Assembly (NCBI RefSeq): GCF_002104995.1
Contig: NW_024468261.1
Coordinates: 643,624-707,623, forward strand
Reading direction: 5' to 3'
Source: Linderina pennispora
Lineage: Eukaryota > Kickxellomycota > Kickxellomycetes > Kickxellales > Kickxellaceae
Length of the DNA stretch: 64,000 nt
The position numbers were made by a program, and so were the translations under genes. Below are positions 11,002 through 21,552 of this stretch, in pieces (the stretch's first letter is position 1; each line of letters begins with the position of its first letter). The notes below the pieces were generated by a model. The model did not search any database. It saw only the letters and a list, made by a program, of their open reading frames with translations, and was not told the DNA's origin.

Positions 11002-11448
11002 TCACGCCTGCTCGGACTTTGCAGCCTGCGGCTGAGTCTCCTCCGAGTTGTGGTGGAGCGTGTCGTAGTGGCTGTACGCGCCGCGACGCCGTTCCCGCTT
11101 GATCCGCCGGATCTCCTCAGCACGCCGCTCGTTGCTGACAAGGTCCTTGGCGTAGACGAACGACCCGAAACCAACTACACATCAACAGCCGAGATAAGTA
11201 GGACCAACCTGTGTCCGATATGCATACGATCCTGTGCTGACCTGGCTACTTACCAGCAATGATGCCAGACCTACATAGAGGACAGTTTGGTGGGGATTGT
11301 GCCCGTTAGTTAGCTGCATTGTTGCAACGTGGCTTCTGCGTATAGAGCCGTATGCACCCCCGTCCCGGGCCTAGCACTTAGCCTTGTGTCTTTGGCTGCC
11401 TTACCATGCGAGCAGAATCGATCTTGGGTTGTTCTTAATGAATCCCAT
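11002..11448 (-). CDS. Small predicted membrane protein, three exons with a 17-nt microexon
   Basis: Found by splice signals, not as one ORF. Exon 1 is 11448-11405 (MGFIKNNPRSILLA), donor GTAAGG. Exon 2 is 11270-11254, only 17 nt, between TATGTAG and GTAAGT, encoding WSGIIAG with the flanking bases. Exon 3 is 11174-11002, reading VGFGSFVYAKDLVSNERR, then a basic amphipathic helix and an acidic tail to TGA. Phases fit exactly, giving 77 aa. The layout (short N-terminus, one hydrophobic segment, then a YAK...RR helix) resembles small fungal mitochondrial inner-membrane or DUF-type proteins, but I cannot name the family. Confidence 0.7.
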
Positions 11449-11953
11449 GGTAGCAAATATGTTTGGGCTGAAAAGGGGAGATAGGGGGTGTATAATGATA
11501 GAGCTTGAAAAGACGCAGCGATTACTGTCAGAAGCAGTGCACAGACAAGGAACACAGCCCGCCAGCGTGTGCTCCACTCCCGCCACCCCACCACTCCACG
11601 GCTCATTATGGACCATCATCGATATTTCGCAGCTTGTGCGCAGAATTGTCACGCTATTTTTATGAGGATCTGCATGCAAGCTGGCCGGTAAAAACGCAAC
11701 GTACAATTCCCTCCTGCCTCATTCCACATCGACTCTAGTCTGGGCATCGTTGGTCGTTAGGGTTTGATAGACATGCCAATGCGGCGAGGCTATCCTACAT
11801 CCACTGGACCCATTCCTGCTAGTTACTTTCATTCCCCGCTGCCAAACAGCACGCTTATAAACTTCGCTATCCGCAAAGCTGTATCCTGGCGCTGCACCTT
11901 CATGCACCGCTCTTTCGTCTCGCATCTACCCTTGAAAATAATAGTCCGAAAAA
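11449..11953. other. Divergent promoter region
   Basis: Shared 5' region of the three-exon gene (minus) and the 11954 secreted protein (plus). No gene seen. Confidence 0.5.
11856..11861 (+). promoter_or_regulatory. TATA box of the 11954 gene
   Basis: TATAAA, 98 bp upstream of the ATG at 11954. Confidence 0.55.
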
Positions 11954-12304
11954 ATGAGACTGTCTGCAACATTACTGCTTTTTCCTATATCTACCGCTGC
12001 CCTGCCCTTGGGTGTCAAAGGAGCTCTGCAGGCACTCGTCTCGCCATCACTAATCAAGAACACTTCTCCGATATTTGCTCTTGAGGACTACATGTCGTAT
12101 GCTACCGATGCTGGCCTGCTGGATGTTAAGAGAATGTTTGATAGTGGCCAACTCCAGAAAGCATTCGATAGGCTGCGCGGACATTTTAGTTACATGGACA
12201 GAGACCCAGAAATGTCGGAGAGCTGGGAATTTAGCGCGGCGCTGGACATTGCCACCCGCGGATTGGACAGGATGGCGGCCATGTATGCTATGGAGTTGAT
12301 GTAG
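11954..12304 (+). CDS. Small secreted protein, unknown
   Basis: 116 aa. MRLSATLLLFPISTAALPLG is a good signal peptide. The mature part is mostly helical and acidic-to-neutral (DYMSYATDAGLLDVKRMF, QLQKAFDRLRGHF), with no Cys and no domain I recognise. A TATA box 98 bp upstream and a clean A-rich start context (AAAAATGAG) support expression. It could be a secreted lineage-specific protein; the function is unknown. Confidence 0.6.
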   Translation: MRLSATLLLFPISTAALPLGVKGALQALVSPSLIKNTSPIFALEDYMSYATDAGLLDVKRMFDSGQLQKAFDRLRGHFSYMDRDPEMSESWEFSAALDIATRGLDRMAAMYAMELM

Positions 12305-12736
12305 CGTGGCAGCGCCCTGTTAGATTGGTGAATACAGGCAGCCATGCATCGGGCGCAATAATCGGAAGTCCCCTTGGCGAATGGTGTGCTCTAGTTTTTC
12401 CTTGCAGTAACTTTTGTGTTGATTGTATAACGCATTAGTAGCTGCCAAAACGTTGACCGAAAACAGCCAAATCAGCCCAAGGGAATGTCAGGGACTCTGC
12501 TCGTATTCAAGGGCCCCTGAAGAGCAAGGGCAGCAGCGGGTAGTAGCTGGATGGGATCCATATAAGCATAGGAAGAGAATGAAAACAATCCAAACGCCCT
12601 GCGATGGAGGGGGCTACATTTCGGCGATTCAAATGAGAATGGAAGTATATCGACCGAGTCCGCATTTCAGTCTCTCCTCTCCTTCCACTCCACCTCGTCG
12701 CCATTTACCCCACCTTATTTCCTATCCTTAGCAGCA
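12305..12736. other. Intergenic, ZIP1 promoter
   Basis: No gene seen. An ATATAAGC near 12560 and a pyrimidine-rich tract just before 12737 look like promoter elements of ZIP1. Confidence 0.45.
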
Positions 12737-14138
12737 ATGTACATCAAGAGGGTCTTCCTGCCTGCGCTTTTAGTATTAAGTGCGTCGGCTGTCGTCATGG
12801 GTGCGGACAACAACAGCAGCAGCAACAGTGCAAGTGCCGCTGAGTCGCCCACTGTTCCCTCTCCTACACCAGAGGCATCGCCTGGCTCAGTGCCTATCTC
12901 AAGCTCAAGAACAGGCCAGACCCGGGCTGCAGGTGCAATTGCCACGCTCGCTGCTGACCAGAAAGCTGAGGAATCCCCGGCATCCAGTGCTGTGTATGAA
13001 TCCGCGTCCGAGTCTGAGTCCGAGTCCGAGTCGGCTTCAGCTGAGAATGCTACTGCTGAGCCCGCTGATGTGGAAGCAAAGACAATTCATGCTGAATGTA
13101 TGGCTGCTGGTGTCGAGGATTGGGACCGCAATCTGCAAATCGGCGGTGTGTTCATCATCCTTGGCGTGAGTGCGCTCGGCTGCCTGTTTCCCATTGCCTG
13201 CCAGTACATCAGATGGCTGCGCGTGAGTCCAGTGATCCTAACCACAGGCAAGTTCTTTGGTGCTGGCGTGATCCTCTCCACTGCCTTTCATCCACATGCT
13301 CGGCGCTGCAACTGAGTCCCTCAAAGACGACTGTCTGGAGGGACGGCTCGGCGACTTTGATGCGTGGCCCCAGTTCCTGGCCATGGTGGCCATATTGGCA
13401 ATGCATTTGGTTGAGCACTTGCTGACGAACCATATCCACAAGTCGTGTGCGACCCAGAAATCCGCTGGCATCAGCACCGCCCTGGATACTCGCAAGATTG
13501 TGCACGAGGTGCGTGTGTCGACGAGTGGGTCCCAGGATGGCAGCGATGCGGCCAAGAGCAGCGGTGGTAACGATATCGAGAAGCAGTTTGATCTTGATAA
13601 TCTCACCAGCAGCCATGCACATGCACACGGGCTTTTGGTCGATCCCGAGCAGCGCCGCAAGCACCTGTCGACGTACATTCTTGAGCTCGGCATTGCCTTG
13701 CATTCTGTGATCGTTGGCATGACACTGGCAGTTACCGGCGGCGGCGAATTCAAGACACTCCTGGCTGCCATCAGCTTCCACCAGTTCTTTGAGGGGCTTG
13801 CCCTGGGCACGCGCATTTCTGCACTGACATTTGAGCGCCACGCCGTGATGTTTGCCCTTTTGAACGCCCTTGTGTTTGCGCTGACGACCCCCTTCGGGCA
13901 GGCGCTGGGCATTGGCATCCGCGAGACGTTCGCACCGCGCTCGCCAACGACGCTACTGACCATGGGCGTGCTGGATGGTCTGTCCGCAGGCATCTTGATG
14001 TACTCGGCCATAGTCAATCTGCTGGTGGAGGAGTTTGGATCGTCCTTCCGGGCACACTCAAAGAAGTCGCGGACGCTGTACTTTGCGGCGATGTATATGG
14101 GCTGTGCTGCCATGTCCATCATTGGAAAATGGGCGTAA
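12737..14138 (+). CDS. ZIP family metal transporter 1
   Basis: Imports Zn/Fe-type divalent metal across a membrane. It starts with a signal peptide (MYIKRVFLPALLVLSASAVV), then a Ser/Glu-rich luminal region with an (ES)n run near residues 90-100. Membrane segments start at GVFIILGVSALGCLFPI. TM2/3 hold GVILSTAF plus MLGAATES and the His-rich MHLVEHLL. The cytosolic loop has SHAHAHG. TM4 has ELGIALHSVIVG with the metal-binding His, and TM5 has FHQFFEGLALG. Three more segments end in KWA. About 466 aa after correcting a single net +1 step near 13287 (GCCTTTCATCC for GCCTTCATCC, restoring STAFIHML). The plasma membrane is likely; the substrate is not determined. Confidence 0.9.
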
Positions 14139-14776
14139 AAGTCGCTCAGCGGCCTTCAGAAACCAAAAGAGATGGCCCTTGTGTTACCTCGCCTCCTCCC
14201 CCCCTTTTATGCATTTCTCGACCTTTCCATTTTTCTGCATTCCCAATATAGCGCTTCATATCTTTCATGATGCTGCTCGTGTAAAGAGGCCCGTATCTCG
14301 GTTGGTAGAATATCAGTGCCTTTTTCTGCTGACCGTAAAGAATACTAGATGACTGTTTGTTTACTCCGTCTCGCCACAGCCGCGAATGGCTGGATTTTCA
14401 GAGGGATCGTCCTGTCGCTCAGTTAACTTGCAAAACTCAGCATGGAGGGAGACAGTCTTTAGCTCGTATGCCCTCCGCTCAAAGGGGCCATCCCCCGAGC
14501 TGCAGCCAAGGAGGCTCCAATATGTGAACTGTTTTTAGTCGCGCTAGATGCGAAATAGACCTCCACCATTGGCGCATTGCCGCTCCATTCCGCCCCAGCT
14601 CCCAAGTGATTGACAACGTAGGCCTTGAATAAATATGCACGAGGTTAAGAATATTTTCCTTGATGTCCCCCACCAACTCCCTCTTCTTGCACTTTCCCTT
14701 CTATTATATCTGGGGCCTCAGCACTTTTTCCTCGTAGAAGACAGCTATTTATCGCTTATAGTACCAAGCATTTCAT
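14139..14776. other. Intergenic, PAS1 promoter
   Basis: ZIP1 3' side and the PAS1 leader. Apart from pyrimidine-rich tracts I see nothing specific. Confidence 0.45.
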
Positions 14777-15811
14777 ATGCCGCAGTCGTACATTGTTATT
14801 TTCGAACGAGACGGCAACGAGGAGATCCTCTATGTATCATCCAACTGCCTCAATGGGCTAGGATATACACCACAAGAGATGGTTGGAACCAGTATCCTGG
14901 ATTACTCCACAGACCCGCACGCCAAGCACTACAGCTGCCAGTGGCCAGCAGACAATCCTGAAATGGGCGTTGTGCTTTTGCCGTGCACCGTACGGAACCG
15001 CCAAGGAATGTCGATATTTGCCCACGCCCTGTGCATTAATTGCAGCGGTCACATATTCAGCGTGATAACAACTTTCCCGGAACTGGGAAATGTCGAGCTT
15101 GGACAGTCAATCTTGTACAAACTGCAGTTTGAGGCCGATTTTGAAGGGCAGTCGAGCGACTCTGCCTCAATCAAGACAATCGATTCACGAAGCGGCGAGG
15201 GACGGAGGACTAGTGTTGGCGAGACGGCGAGTGGATTGCCGGAGGGCTGCGGCGACCTGGTCAACCTCGACTACCCAGTGGTAACCAATGATACTTTGCG
15301 CAGCGCGCATGTGCATACTGCCCGGTCGTGCCGCGCCAAGGCATGTTTTGTTTTGACGCGGGCCGATACTACCACTGAGACGCAAGGCCCGACAGTTGTG
15401 TTTGTGACGAACTCGATCAGCCGGATCCTGGGCGACGATACGGAGGGACATGAGGTTATCAACATGCCTTTCTTTTCCTTGATCGCGCCATCAGACATCA
15501 CCAAGGCCGCAGGGTTCCTGGACTCGCTGATGGCTGATCTCAAGCCCCAAGTATGTGTTCTAGACATGCTCCGGAACCCAAACAGCGAGCAGCCAGGAGA
15601 GCCTGCGGCTCGGGACACGATAAAGGTCGAACTGCTGGGCGCAATTTCCGATGACGGCGTTGTGCTGCTGTGCCAAAAGGTGCGCAACCAGCGGCAAAGC
15701 CAAGGCGGAGCTGACGATGAGCTTGGATATATGTCGCTGTCCGAGATCATCAGCTCTGACCCCGACAGCTCCGACTTCCCCGAGGAATGGAATCAGTTCA
15801 TGTCGTTCTGA
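14777..15811 (+). CDS. Two-PAS-domain orphan protein 1
   Basis: 344 aa, intact. The N-terminal PAS-like domain (about 1-110) has EEILYVSSNCLNGLGYTPQE and DPHAKHYS. A linker rich in Ser/Gly follows (about 120-165). A second PAS-like domain (about 175-300) has KACFVLTRAD, VVFVTNSISRIL, FFSLIAPSDITKA and DDGVVLLCQKVRN. The C-terminal motif is YMSLSEIISSDPDSSD. There is no kinase, DNA-binding or output domain. It is paralogous to the protein at 47235-48254. Stand-alone PAS proteins usually sense a ligand or bind partners; neither is identifiable here. It converges with MFS1, with 19 bp between the stop codons. Confidence 0.75.
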   Translation: MPQSYIVIFERDGNEEILYVSSNCLNGLGYTPQEMVGTSILDYSTDPHAKHYSCQWPADNPEMGVVLLPCTVRNRQGMSIFAHALCINCSGHIFSVITTFPELGNVELGQSILYKLQFEADFEGQSSDSASIKTIDSRSGEGRRTSVGETASGLPEGCGDLVNLDYPVVTNDTLRSAHVHTARSCRAKACFVLTRADTTTETQGPTVVFVTNSISRILGDDTEGHEVINMPFFSLIAPSDITKAAGFLDSLMADLKPQVCVLDMLRNPNSEQPGEPAARDTIKVELLGAISDDGVVLLCQKVRNQRQSQGGADDELGYMSLSEIISSDPDSSDFPEEWNQFMSF

Positions 15812-15830
15812 AAGTATGTATTAGATAGAT

Positions 15831-17215
15831 TTAATAAATATACTTGAAATACTCGCCGCCCTCGCCGTACCTGGCGAGATTGCGCTTGTTGCGTCTAGCC
15901 ATGTTGAATCTTAGCAGGCACGCAAACAAGATGGCCAGCACGGCAGCAGTCAGATTAATGCCATGCCCGATTAGGTACCGCGGCTGCTGGTTGTTCGTAT
16001 ACGCATTCGACGCAACAAACACGCTCAGCCCGCCAAGCATCGGCACAAACGCCGAGCTGACGTTTGCCTTGCGCCCGTGTCTGGCTGTAGTTGGAAATAA
16101 AGTAGCCAGGGAGAATAGTGAAGTTGGCAAAACTGCCTCCGGCCATCAAGCACAGGCCAACCATACGCGCCGGCACGCTCAGCGTGGCGAGCAGAATGAT
16201 TGTGCCGATGACCACCAGTGACATGGTGAGAACGGTGGCCAGAAAATGCGAGCCCAAGCGGCGCACAAGGTATCCGGCAGAGACCATTGCGAAGAAGCCG
16301 AAGATCGAGGGCACTGCCAGCAGCGCCTGGGACTGGGACGCCGTGAACCCGTAGTTTTTGATAATCGACGGTGCAAACACGTTAATGCTTGAGCACCCGC
16401 AGCTCGTCAGCATGCATGTCGCCCCAAACGCCCAGACCTGCCAGTCCTTGAGCACATTCAGGACTTCTTTGGCCTTGACTTTTTCGGGCGGCGCATGTGC
16501 ATTCTCCTCAGCGATAAAGCTCTTATCTTCAGAAGACAGGATATCTGCAGTCGAAGGGCGTGTCGCGGATCACAAAAAAGGACAGCGATCCGAGCACTAG
16601 TGTGATGCAGCCAAGGACGATATAGATCCAGCGCCATGGCTCGATCGTGGGGTGGTTGATATGCGAGATGCCGCTGGACATAACTCCACCGATCAGTCCG
16701 CCGGCTGGCGATGCACTGTAGTACCAGCCAACACGTGCTGTGATCTTGTCACGCGGATAATACGTGCTGAACAGAAACAGCACGCCGGGGGCAAACCCCG
16801 ACTCGGCGATACCCAAAAAGAACCGCAGCAGATAGATGTCGCGTTTGGAGTGCGCCAGCGCTGTCAGGCCACACACAGTTCCAAACAATAGCACCACGAC
16901 TGGTAATGCCTTTGATGCGCCAACACGGCTCACGATGTACGGCGAGATCGGATCGAACAGGAGAAAGCCAACGGAGAACAGAGTGGCGGCAATGTTGAAG
17001 TCGCTGCCAGTGAGGTGCAGGTCGTGCTCAAGACCAAGGACCTTGGCGGAGCCAATTGCTTGCTTGTCGAACTGGCAAAAGATGTTGAGGAGCCAGAGCC
17101 AGAGCAGCAGCCGGAGGTCGACTTTGCGCAGGTAGCGGCGCAGTGCTGCCTGCTTGTCGATGGCGGACGACGAGGATGACGCTGTGGTGTCGGAGTCTTG
17201 CTTGTCGCTGTCCAT
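15831..17215 (-). CDS. MFS transporter 1, anion:cation symporter (Dal5-like)
   Basis: 12-TM permease of the allantoate/vitamin/organic-anion group. The start MDSDKQDSD is at 17215 (an earlier in-frame ATG is at 17260). TM1 follows LRKVDLRLLLWLWLLNIFCQ, then FDKQAIGSAKVLGLEHDL, SDFNIAATLF, and the family pattern FFLGIAESGFAPGVLFLFS plus WYYSASPAGGLIGG. The second half begins at VLNVLKDWQVWAFG and ends in a short cytosolic tail YGEGGEYFKYIY. Two net +1 steps lie near 16555 (CGCCCTTCG for CGCCTTCG, joining RDTPSTADIL) and 16075 (CGGGCGC for CGGCGC). The substrate is unknown. Confidence 0.85.
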
Positions 17216-17629
17216 GTTACCAAGTGAGGGGAGGTGAGATCGTGTGCTGCGGCGTACCAAGAACTTGTGGATGTGCTAAGGCTAGTTTATATATGCGAAG
17301 GCTAGTTTGTGTAGGGGGTAAAGGCAAGGAGATAAAGGAAGGTTTCTCGGTTGTTTAAAATTATCCCTGGGCGCTGCTCACCGGATATATGCAAATCTGT
17401 GCATGGCTGCAACGGGTCAGCCTGACACCTTAGCGTTAATTTTTCACCAGACAGACCCGTGCCAGCCCCGCATTGCTCATCGATATACAGGCAGTCAGTG
17501 TGCCATCTAATACATTGTCCATTTGCTCAAGAGCGAGAGGTTGTTAATTGGCATGTTTCCTTTCGCTAGTCCCCGGCATACCCACCGGGAATGCGGGTGA
17601 TCAACGGGTATATGTGAAATTATTCCTGC
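17216..17629. other. Intergenic, no gene seen
   Basis: Promoter side of MFS1 and 3' side of chorismate synthase, both on the minus strand. Confidence 0.5.
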
Positions 17630-18813
17630 TTAGACGGGCTTGATTCCCTTGAGGCTATCGGGCACTGGCGCCAGGAGCTGGCGGGTCGCAGTGCGGCCAT
17701 TCTGCTGCAGCACAGCGTCCATGATGACCAAAGTAGCCATGGCCTCGACGATCGGCACCGCACGGGGCACGACGCACGGATCGTGCCGACCACGGGCCGC
17801 CAGCACACCCTCGCTGCCGTCGTAGGTGGAAGTCTCCTGGTCCTGCGAGATCGTGGCAGGCGGCTTGAAGGCGACACGGAAGTAGATGTGCTCGCCGTTG
17901 GAAATTCCGCCCTGGATTCCACCCGAGTGGTTGGTCTTGGTGCGCAGGCCGCCCTTGCCGTCAGACTCGAACGCGTCGTTGTGCTCATGGCCATACAGCT
18001 GCGTGCCGCGGAAGCCGGAGCCGACCTCGAAGCCCTTGGTGGCCGGGATCGAGAGCATGGCGTGGGCAAGCGTCGCTTCAAGCTTGTCAAAGCAGGGCTC
18101 GCCCAGACCGCTGGGGCAGTTGCGGATCACGCACGTGACGGTTCCGCCGGTCGAGTCCTTCTCCTCAGTGCACGCCACAATGACGTCCTGCATCTCGCGC
18201 GACGCGTCCTCGTCGGGGCACCGCACAGCATTCTTGTCGACGTCATCTCTGGTGATGGTGGCCATCAGCTCACGCATCTTCTGGCTGCCGCTCGCCTTGC
18301 TCTGCTCCTCCTTCATCAGGCTCATCTCCACAGCGCCGACGCTGGACACAAACGCAACGATCTCAACGCCATACGCCTCCTTCAGGTACTTTTCAGCTAC
18401 GGCTCCGGCGGCCACACGCCCGATGGTCTCGCGGGCCGACGACCGGCCGCCACCCGAGGACGCCTTGACGCCATACTTTTGCAGGTACGTCCAGTCGGCG
18501 TGGGACGGGCGCGGGAAGAAGTCGGTCTCAGGAGTAGTCACGCGGCCGCTGGTCCTGGTTCTGGACAGTCAAGGCGATCGGTGTGCCCAGAGTGTAGCCG
18601 AACTCGCATCCGGATTGGATCGTGACGCGGTCCTTCTCGTTGCGCGGTGTGGTTAGCTTGCTTTGGCCCGGGCGGCGGCGCGTGAGTTGCGGCTGGATGT
18701 CGTCCTCGGCCAGAGCCATACCGGGAGGGACACCGTCGATGATGCAGCCGACCGACTTGCAGTGCGACTCGCCGATAGGTGGTGACACGGAATGCCTTGC
18801 CAAAGGTGCTCAT
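17630..18813 (-). CDS. ARO2: Chorismate synthase
   Basis: Last shikimate step, EPSP to chorismate, FMN-dependent. Starts [52 protein letters not shown] and [15 protein letters not shown] are family signatures. [48 protein letters not shown] and [17 protein letters not shown] complete it. About 393 aa, normal for fungi. Two net +1 steps lie near 18775 (TATCGGCGAG for TATGGCGAG) and 18535 (TACTCCTGAG for TACTCTGAG), after which the chain reads [12 protein letters not shown]. No other aromatic pathway gene is adjacent. Confidence 0.95.
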
Positions 18814-19124
18814 TATGGAGTCAGTAGAGGGGAATGAGGTGTGTTCCTTGTAGGAAGAAGGGGGATAAGGAAAGAGAGGTGAGGGCGGGCTGTCTAGGTC
18901 GGCCGCTAAAACTATTTGCGCAAAGTGGCCGATGAAGTCGCTGCAAAGCGCCTCTGATCCGACTAAAAAAAAGCTTGTGAGTCACTCTACGAGCTGATGC
19001 AGAAGTTGGGCAGAAGCGAGCCGAGCTAGGGGTGGCGCACCTGGTGACTCTTGCTCCAGCTCGAGCTGCGTCAACCACACCTGTCTCCGCACCTCAATCC
19101 TTGCATTTGCCACCACTTTAAATT
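18814..19124. other. Divergent promoter ARO2 / BLOC1S1
   Basis: No gene or strong motif seen. Confidence 0.4.
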
Positions 19125-19514
19125 ATGTCCTCGCTGGCAGAAATTCTTCGCGACCATCAGACCACACAGGCTGAGCACAGACGCGCCACCGACGAGCTGC
19201 GCAGGGCTGCAGTCCAGGACGTCGGCGACCTCTGCGACACAGCCACAACCTCGCTCTCGTCACAGCTCTCGCGCGTGCTTGAGAACCAGCGTGAGATAGA
19301 GTCGCTGTCTAGAGACTGCGCACACTTGGTGCAGCAGCATGTGAGGAGTACGGCAAAGTGGACAAGGCTGGTCGACCAGTTCAACGGGGCACTGAAGGAG
19401 CTCGGCGACGTGCGCAATTGGGCGCAGGTAATCGAGCGGGACATGCTGGACGTGGCGGCAACGTTAGGAGCTTGTGCATGGGTCGCTGAACCCGCCGTTG
19501 CAGGCCGACCATGA
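19125..19514 (+). CDS. BLOC-1 subunit 1 (BLOS1/GCN5L1-like)
   Basis: 129 aa, intact. Starts MSSLAEILRDHQTTQAEHR, matching the LLKEHQ start of BLOC1S1. An amphipathic helix with heptads covers about residues 20-80. The family C-terminal core TKW..LVDQFNGALKELGDVRNWAQVIERDM, which I quote only in part, is very well conserved. It ends VAATLGACAWVAEPAVAGRP. BLOC-1 and BORC act in endosome and lysosome traffic and positioning; subunit 1 belongs to both. No other BLOC-1 gene is near. Confidence 0.85.
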   Translation: MSSLAEILRDHQTTQAEHRRATDELRRAAVQDVGDLCDTATTSLSSQLSRVLENQREIESLSRDCAHLVQQHVRSTAKWTRLVDQFNGALKELGDVRNWAQVIERDMLDVAATLGACAWVAEPAVAGRP

Positions 19515-19683
19515 CAGCGAGCGGGGCAAGGCGCCGAGCAAATAGGACTGTATTTTTTTAATTTTTGATTATTTACCATAAACTGAGCCAATGCGATCAT
19601 GTCGGTGTACCGAAAAAATTTTGCTGGGCGTATATTGAGGACTTCACACTTTTTGCCTTGGACACATATAGACGGTTATTGAA

Positions 19684-20151
19684 ATGGAGAAGCGCGACAA
19701 CATTCTGTTCACCGACACGTTCGACGTCAAGGACGTGGACAAGGACGGCAAAAAGTTTGACCGCGTGTCGCGCATCGATGGGCGCAGCCAGACGCACGAC
19801 ATGAGTCTGATCCTCGACATCAACAGCGAGCTGTACCCACTCGATGCCGGCGACAAGTTCAAGCTCACTTTGGCATCGTCGCTGTCGCTGACCGACGTCA
19901 AGGAGCCGTCGGCGTTCGGCAAGGGCGAAGCCAACTGGCGCGCGTACGTGAACGGCGAGGAGCGGTCGCTGGCGGACGACTTTGATTATGTGATGTTTGG
20001 CCGGATCTACCGGTACGATGACTCGTCGAGCGCCAAGGTGTCGGCGTTTGCGAGCTTCGGCGGTCTGCTGATGTGCCTGGAGGGCGATATCCGGCATCTG
20101 CAGAACCTCGTGGTTGGTGATACGCTCTACCTGCTGCTCAAGACCATTTAA
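19684..20151 (+). CDS. RPB8: RNA polymerases I/II/III shared subunit ABC14.5 (RPB8)
   Basis: 155 aa, intact. ILFTDTFDVKDVDKDGKKF and DRVSRIDGRS form the RPB8 N-terminal signature. DMSLILDINSELYPL, NWRAYVNGEER, DYVMFGRIYRYD and GGLLMCLEGD follow the OB-fold order, and it ends LLLKTI. It is a structural subunit common to the three nuclear polymerases. No intron is needed. It is co-directional with the BLOC-1 gene, 170 bp downstream of its stop. Confidence 0.93.
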   Translation: MEKRDNILFTDTFDVKDVDKDGKKFDRVSRIDGRSQTHDMSLILDINSELYPLDAGDKFKLTLASSLSLTDVKEPSAFGKGEANWRAYVNGEERSLADDFDYVMFGRIYRYDDSSSAKVSAFASFGGLLMCLEGDIRHLQNLVVGDTLYLLLKTI

Positions 20152-20546
20152 AACGTCCCCTTAAAATACATTGGCTGCCTGCCTTTTCGGAAAGAAAGAA
20201 TTTTACGGCACGGGTATGATGGATGGTCTCTCTCTCTCCCGATCGACGGCGGGTGCCTAAAGCGCACAGCCAGCCAGTCCGTCACTGGCGGACGCCGATT
20301 GCTATCTTTGGGCATCCCGGGAGCCATCCCTGTGGCCCAGGGACAGGCGATGCTGGTCGCTTTCCGCACAGTTGGATGCGACGGACAGGATCCTATGGCT
20401 ATCTCGCAAGTGACTCGCAAAATTTTCCACGCTAAAAAGCAGCCACCACCGCCGATTTCCCCTCATCTCCGCACGGCCCAACCGTTCTTATCACCACTCT
20501 TTTCATATTAATTTTCTCCTCTTTTTCCACAATTTCATACACCGGA
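20152..20546. other. Intergenic, no gene seen
   Basis: RPB8 3' side and mitochondrial carrier promoter. The TC-rich tract before 20547 is the likely start-site region. Confidence 0.4.
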
Positions 20547-21552
20547 ATGGCGGACAGCAAAGGCAGAGACCACCCAAGTATCGGGCCCGACGCCGGGAGT
20601 AAGGTAGAGTATTTTATGGGAGTCGGTGCCAAGGCGCGAGCTGGCTTAGCTAAGATCCTCCTCTCCCTGCATTAAACTCTAGGCTCCTGGCGAAGCTGGG
20701 CAACGGTGCTGTGGCTGGCATCACTGGTGTCTCGATCATCTACCCCCTGGACATGGTGAAGACGCGCCTGCAGAACCAGAAGCCGAATGCTCAGGGCAAG
20801 CTGCCCTACAAGGGCGCCATTGACTGCTTCAAGACGATCGTGCGGACCGAGGGTGGCATGCGGGGCTGTACCGCGGACTGGTTCCGAATCTGGCCGGGAT
20901 TACGCCCGAGAAGGCGATTAAGCTTGCTGTCAACGATATGATGCGCGGGTTCCTTGCGAAGCGCTCAGGCACGACACCCGAGCGGCTGTCAATCCGCGAC
21001 GGAGCACTGGCTGGCGCGACGGCCGGGCTCTGCCAGGTGATTGCGACCAACCCAATGGAGATCGTGAAGATCCAGATGCAGGTATCGGCGACGAATGGCG
21101 GCGCCCAGATCACGGCAATGCAGGTCGTCAGGCAGCTGGGTATTCGGGGCATGTACAAGGGGACCGTGGCCACGCTGCTGAGAGACGTGCCGTTCTCGTT
21201 CCTGTTCTTCCCGTCGCAGGCGCTGTTCTCGCAAAAATTCCACCAGTTCTTTAACGGCGGCAAGGAGGGTGACAAGCCGGCCACCCTGTGCGTGCTGGCA
21301 GGATCGACTGTGGCGGGTATTCTGGCTGCGGGCGCTGTGACCCCGGCGGACGTCATCAAGACCAGACTGCAGAGCTCGTCGCAGCCGTCGCCGCCGTACC
21401 GTGGCCTGGTCGATACCGCTGTGAGGATCATGCAGACCGAAGGACCAAAGGCCTTCTTCAAGGGGACTGTGCCGCGGTGTATGACCATGGCACCGCTGTT
21501 TGGCATTGCGCTGATGATGTATGATTTGCAGCAAAAGGTCTTGGGGTGGTGA
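20547..21552 (+). CDS. Mitochondrial carrier, glutamate-carrier (SLC25A22) type
   Basis: Inner-membrane solute carrier with three repeats, each with the PX[DE]XX[KR] motif: PLDMVKTRLQ, PMEIVKIQMQ and PADVIKTRLQ. EKAIKLAVNDMMR after repeat 1 resembles the glutamate carriers GC1/GC2. Exon 1 is 20547-20603 (MADSKGRDHPSIGPDAGSK), and the intron 20604-20682 has donor GTAGAG and acceptor CTCTAG. Exon 2 then needs one extra C removed (GCTCCTGG for GCTCTGG) to read ALAKLGNGAVAG. Near 20870 a net -1 step (one G missing in CGGGGCTG) restores GLYRGLVPNL. About 309 aa. The substrate is inferred from resemblance only. Confidence 0.85.

Noticed and set aside
13238-14122. 294-codon ORF on -
   Set aside because: Antisense shadow of ZIP1.
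17783-18656. Long + ORFs of 280 and 256 codons
   Set aside because: Antisense shadows of chorismate synthase, which has full catalytic motifs on the minus strand.
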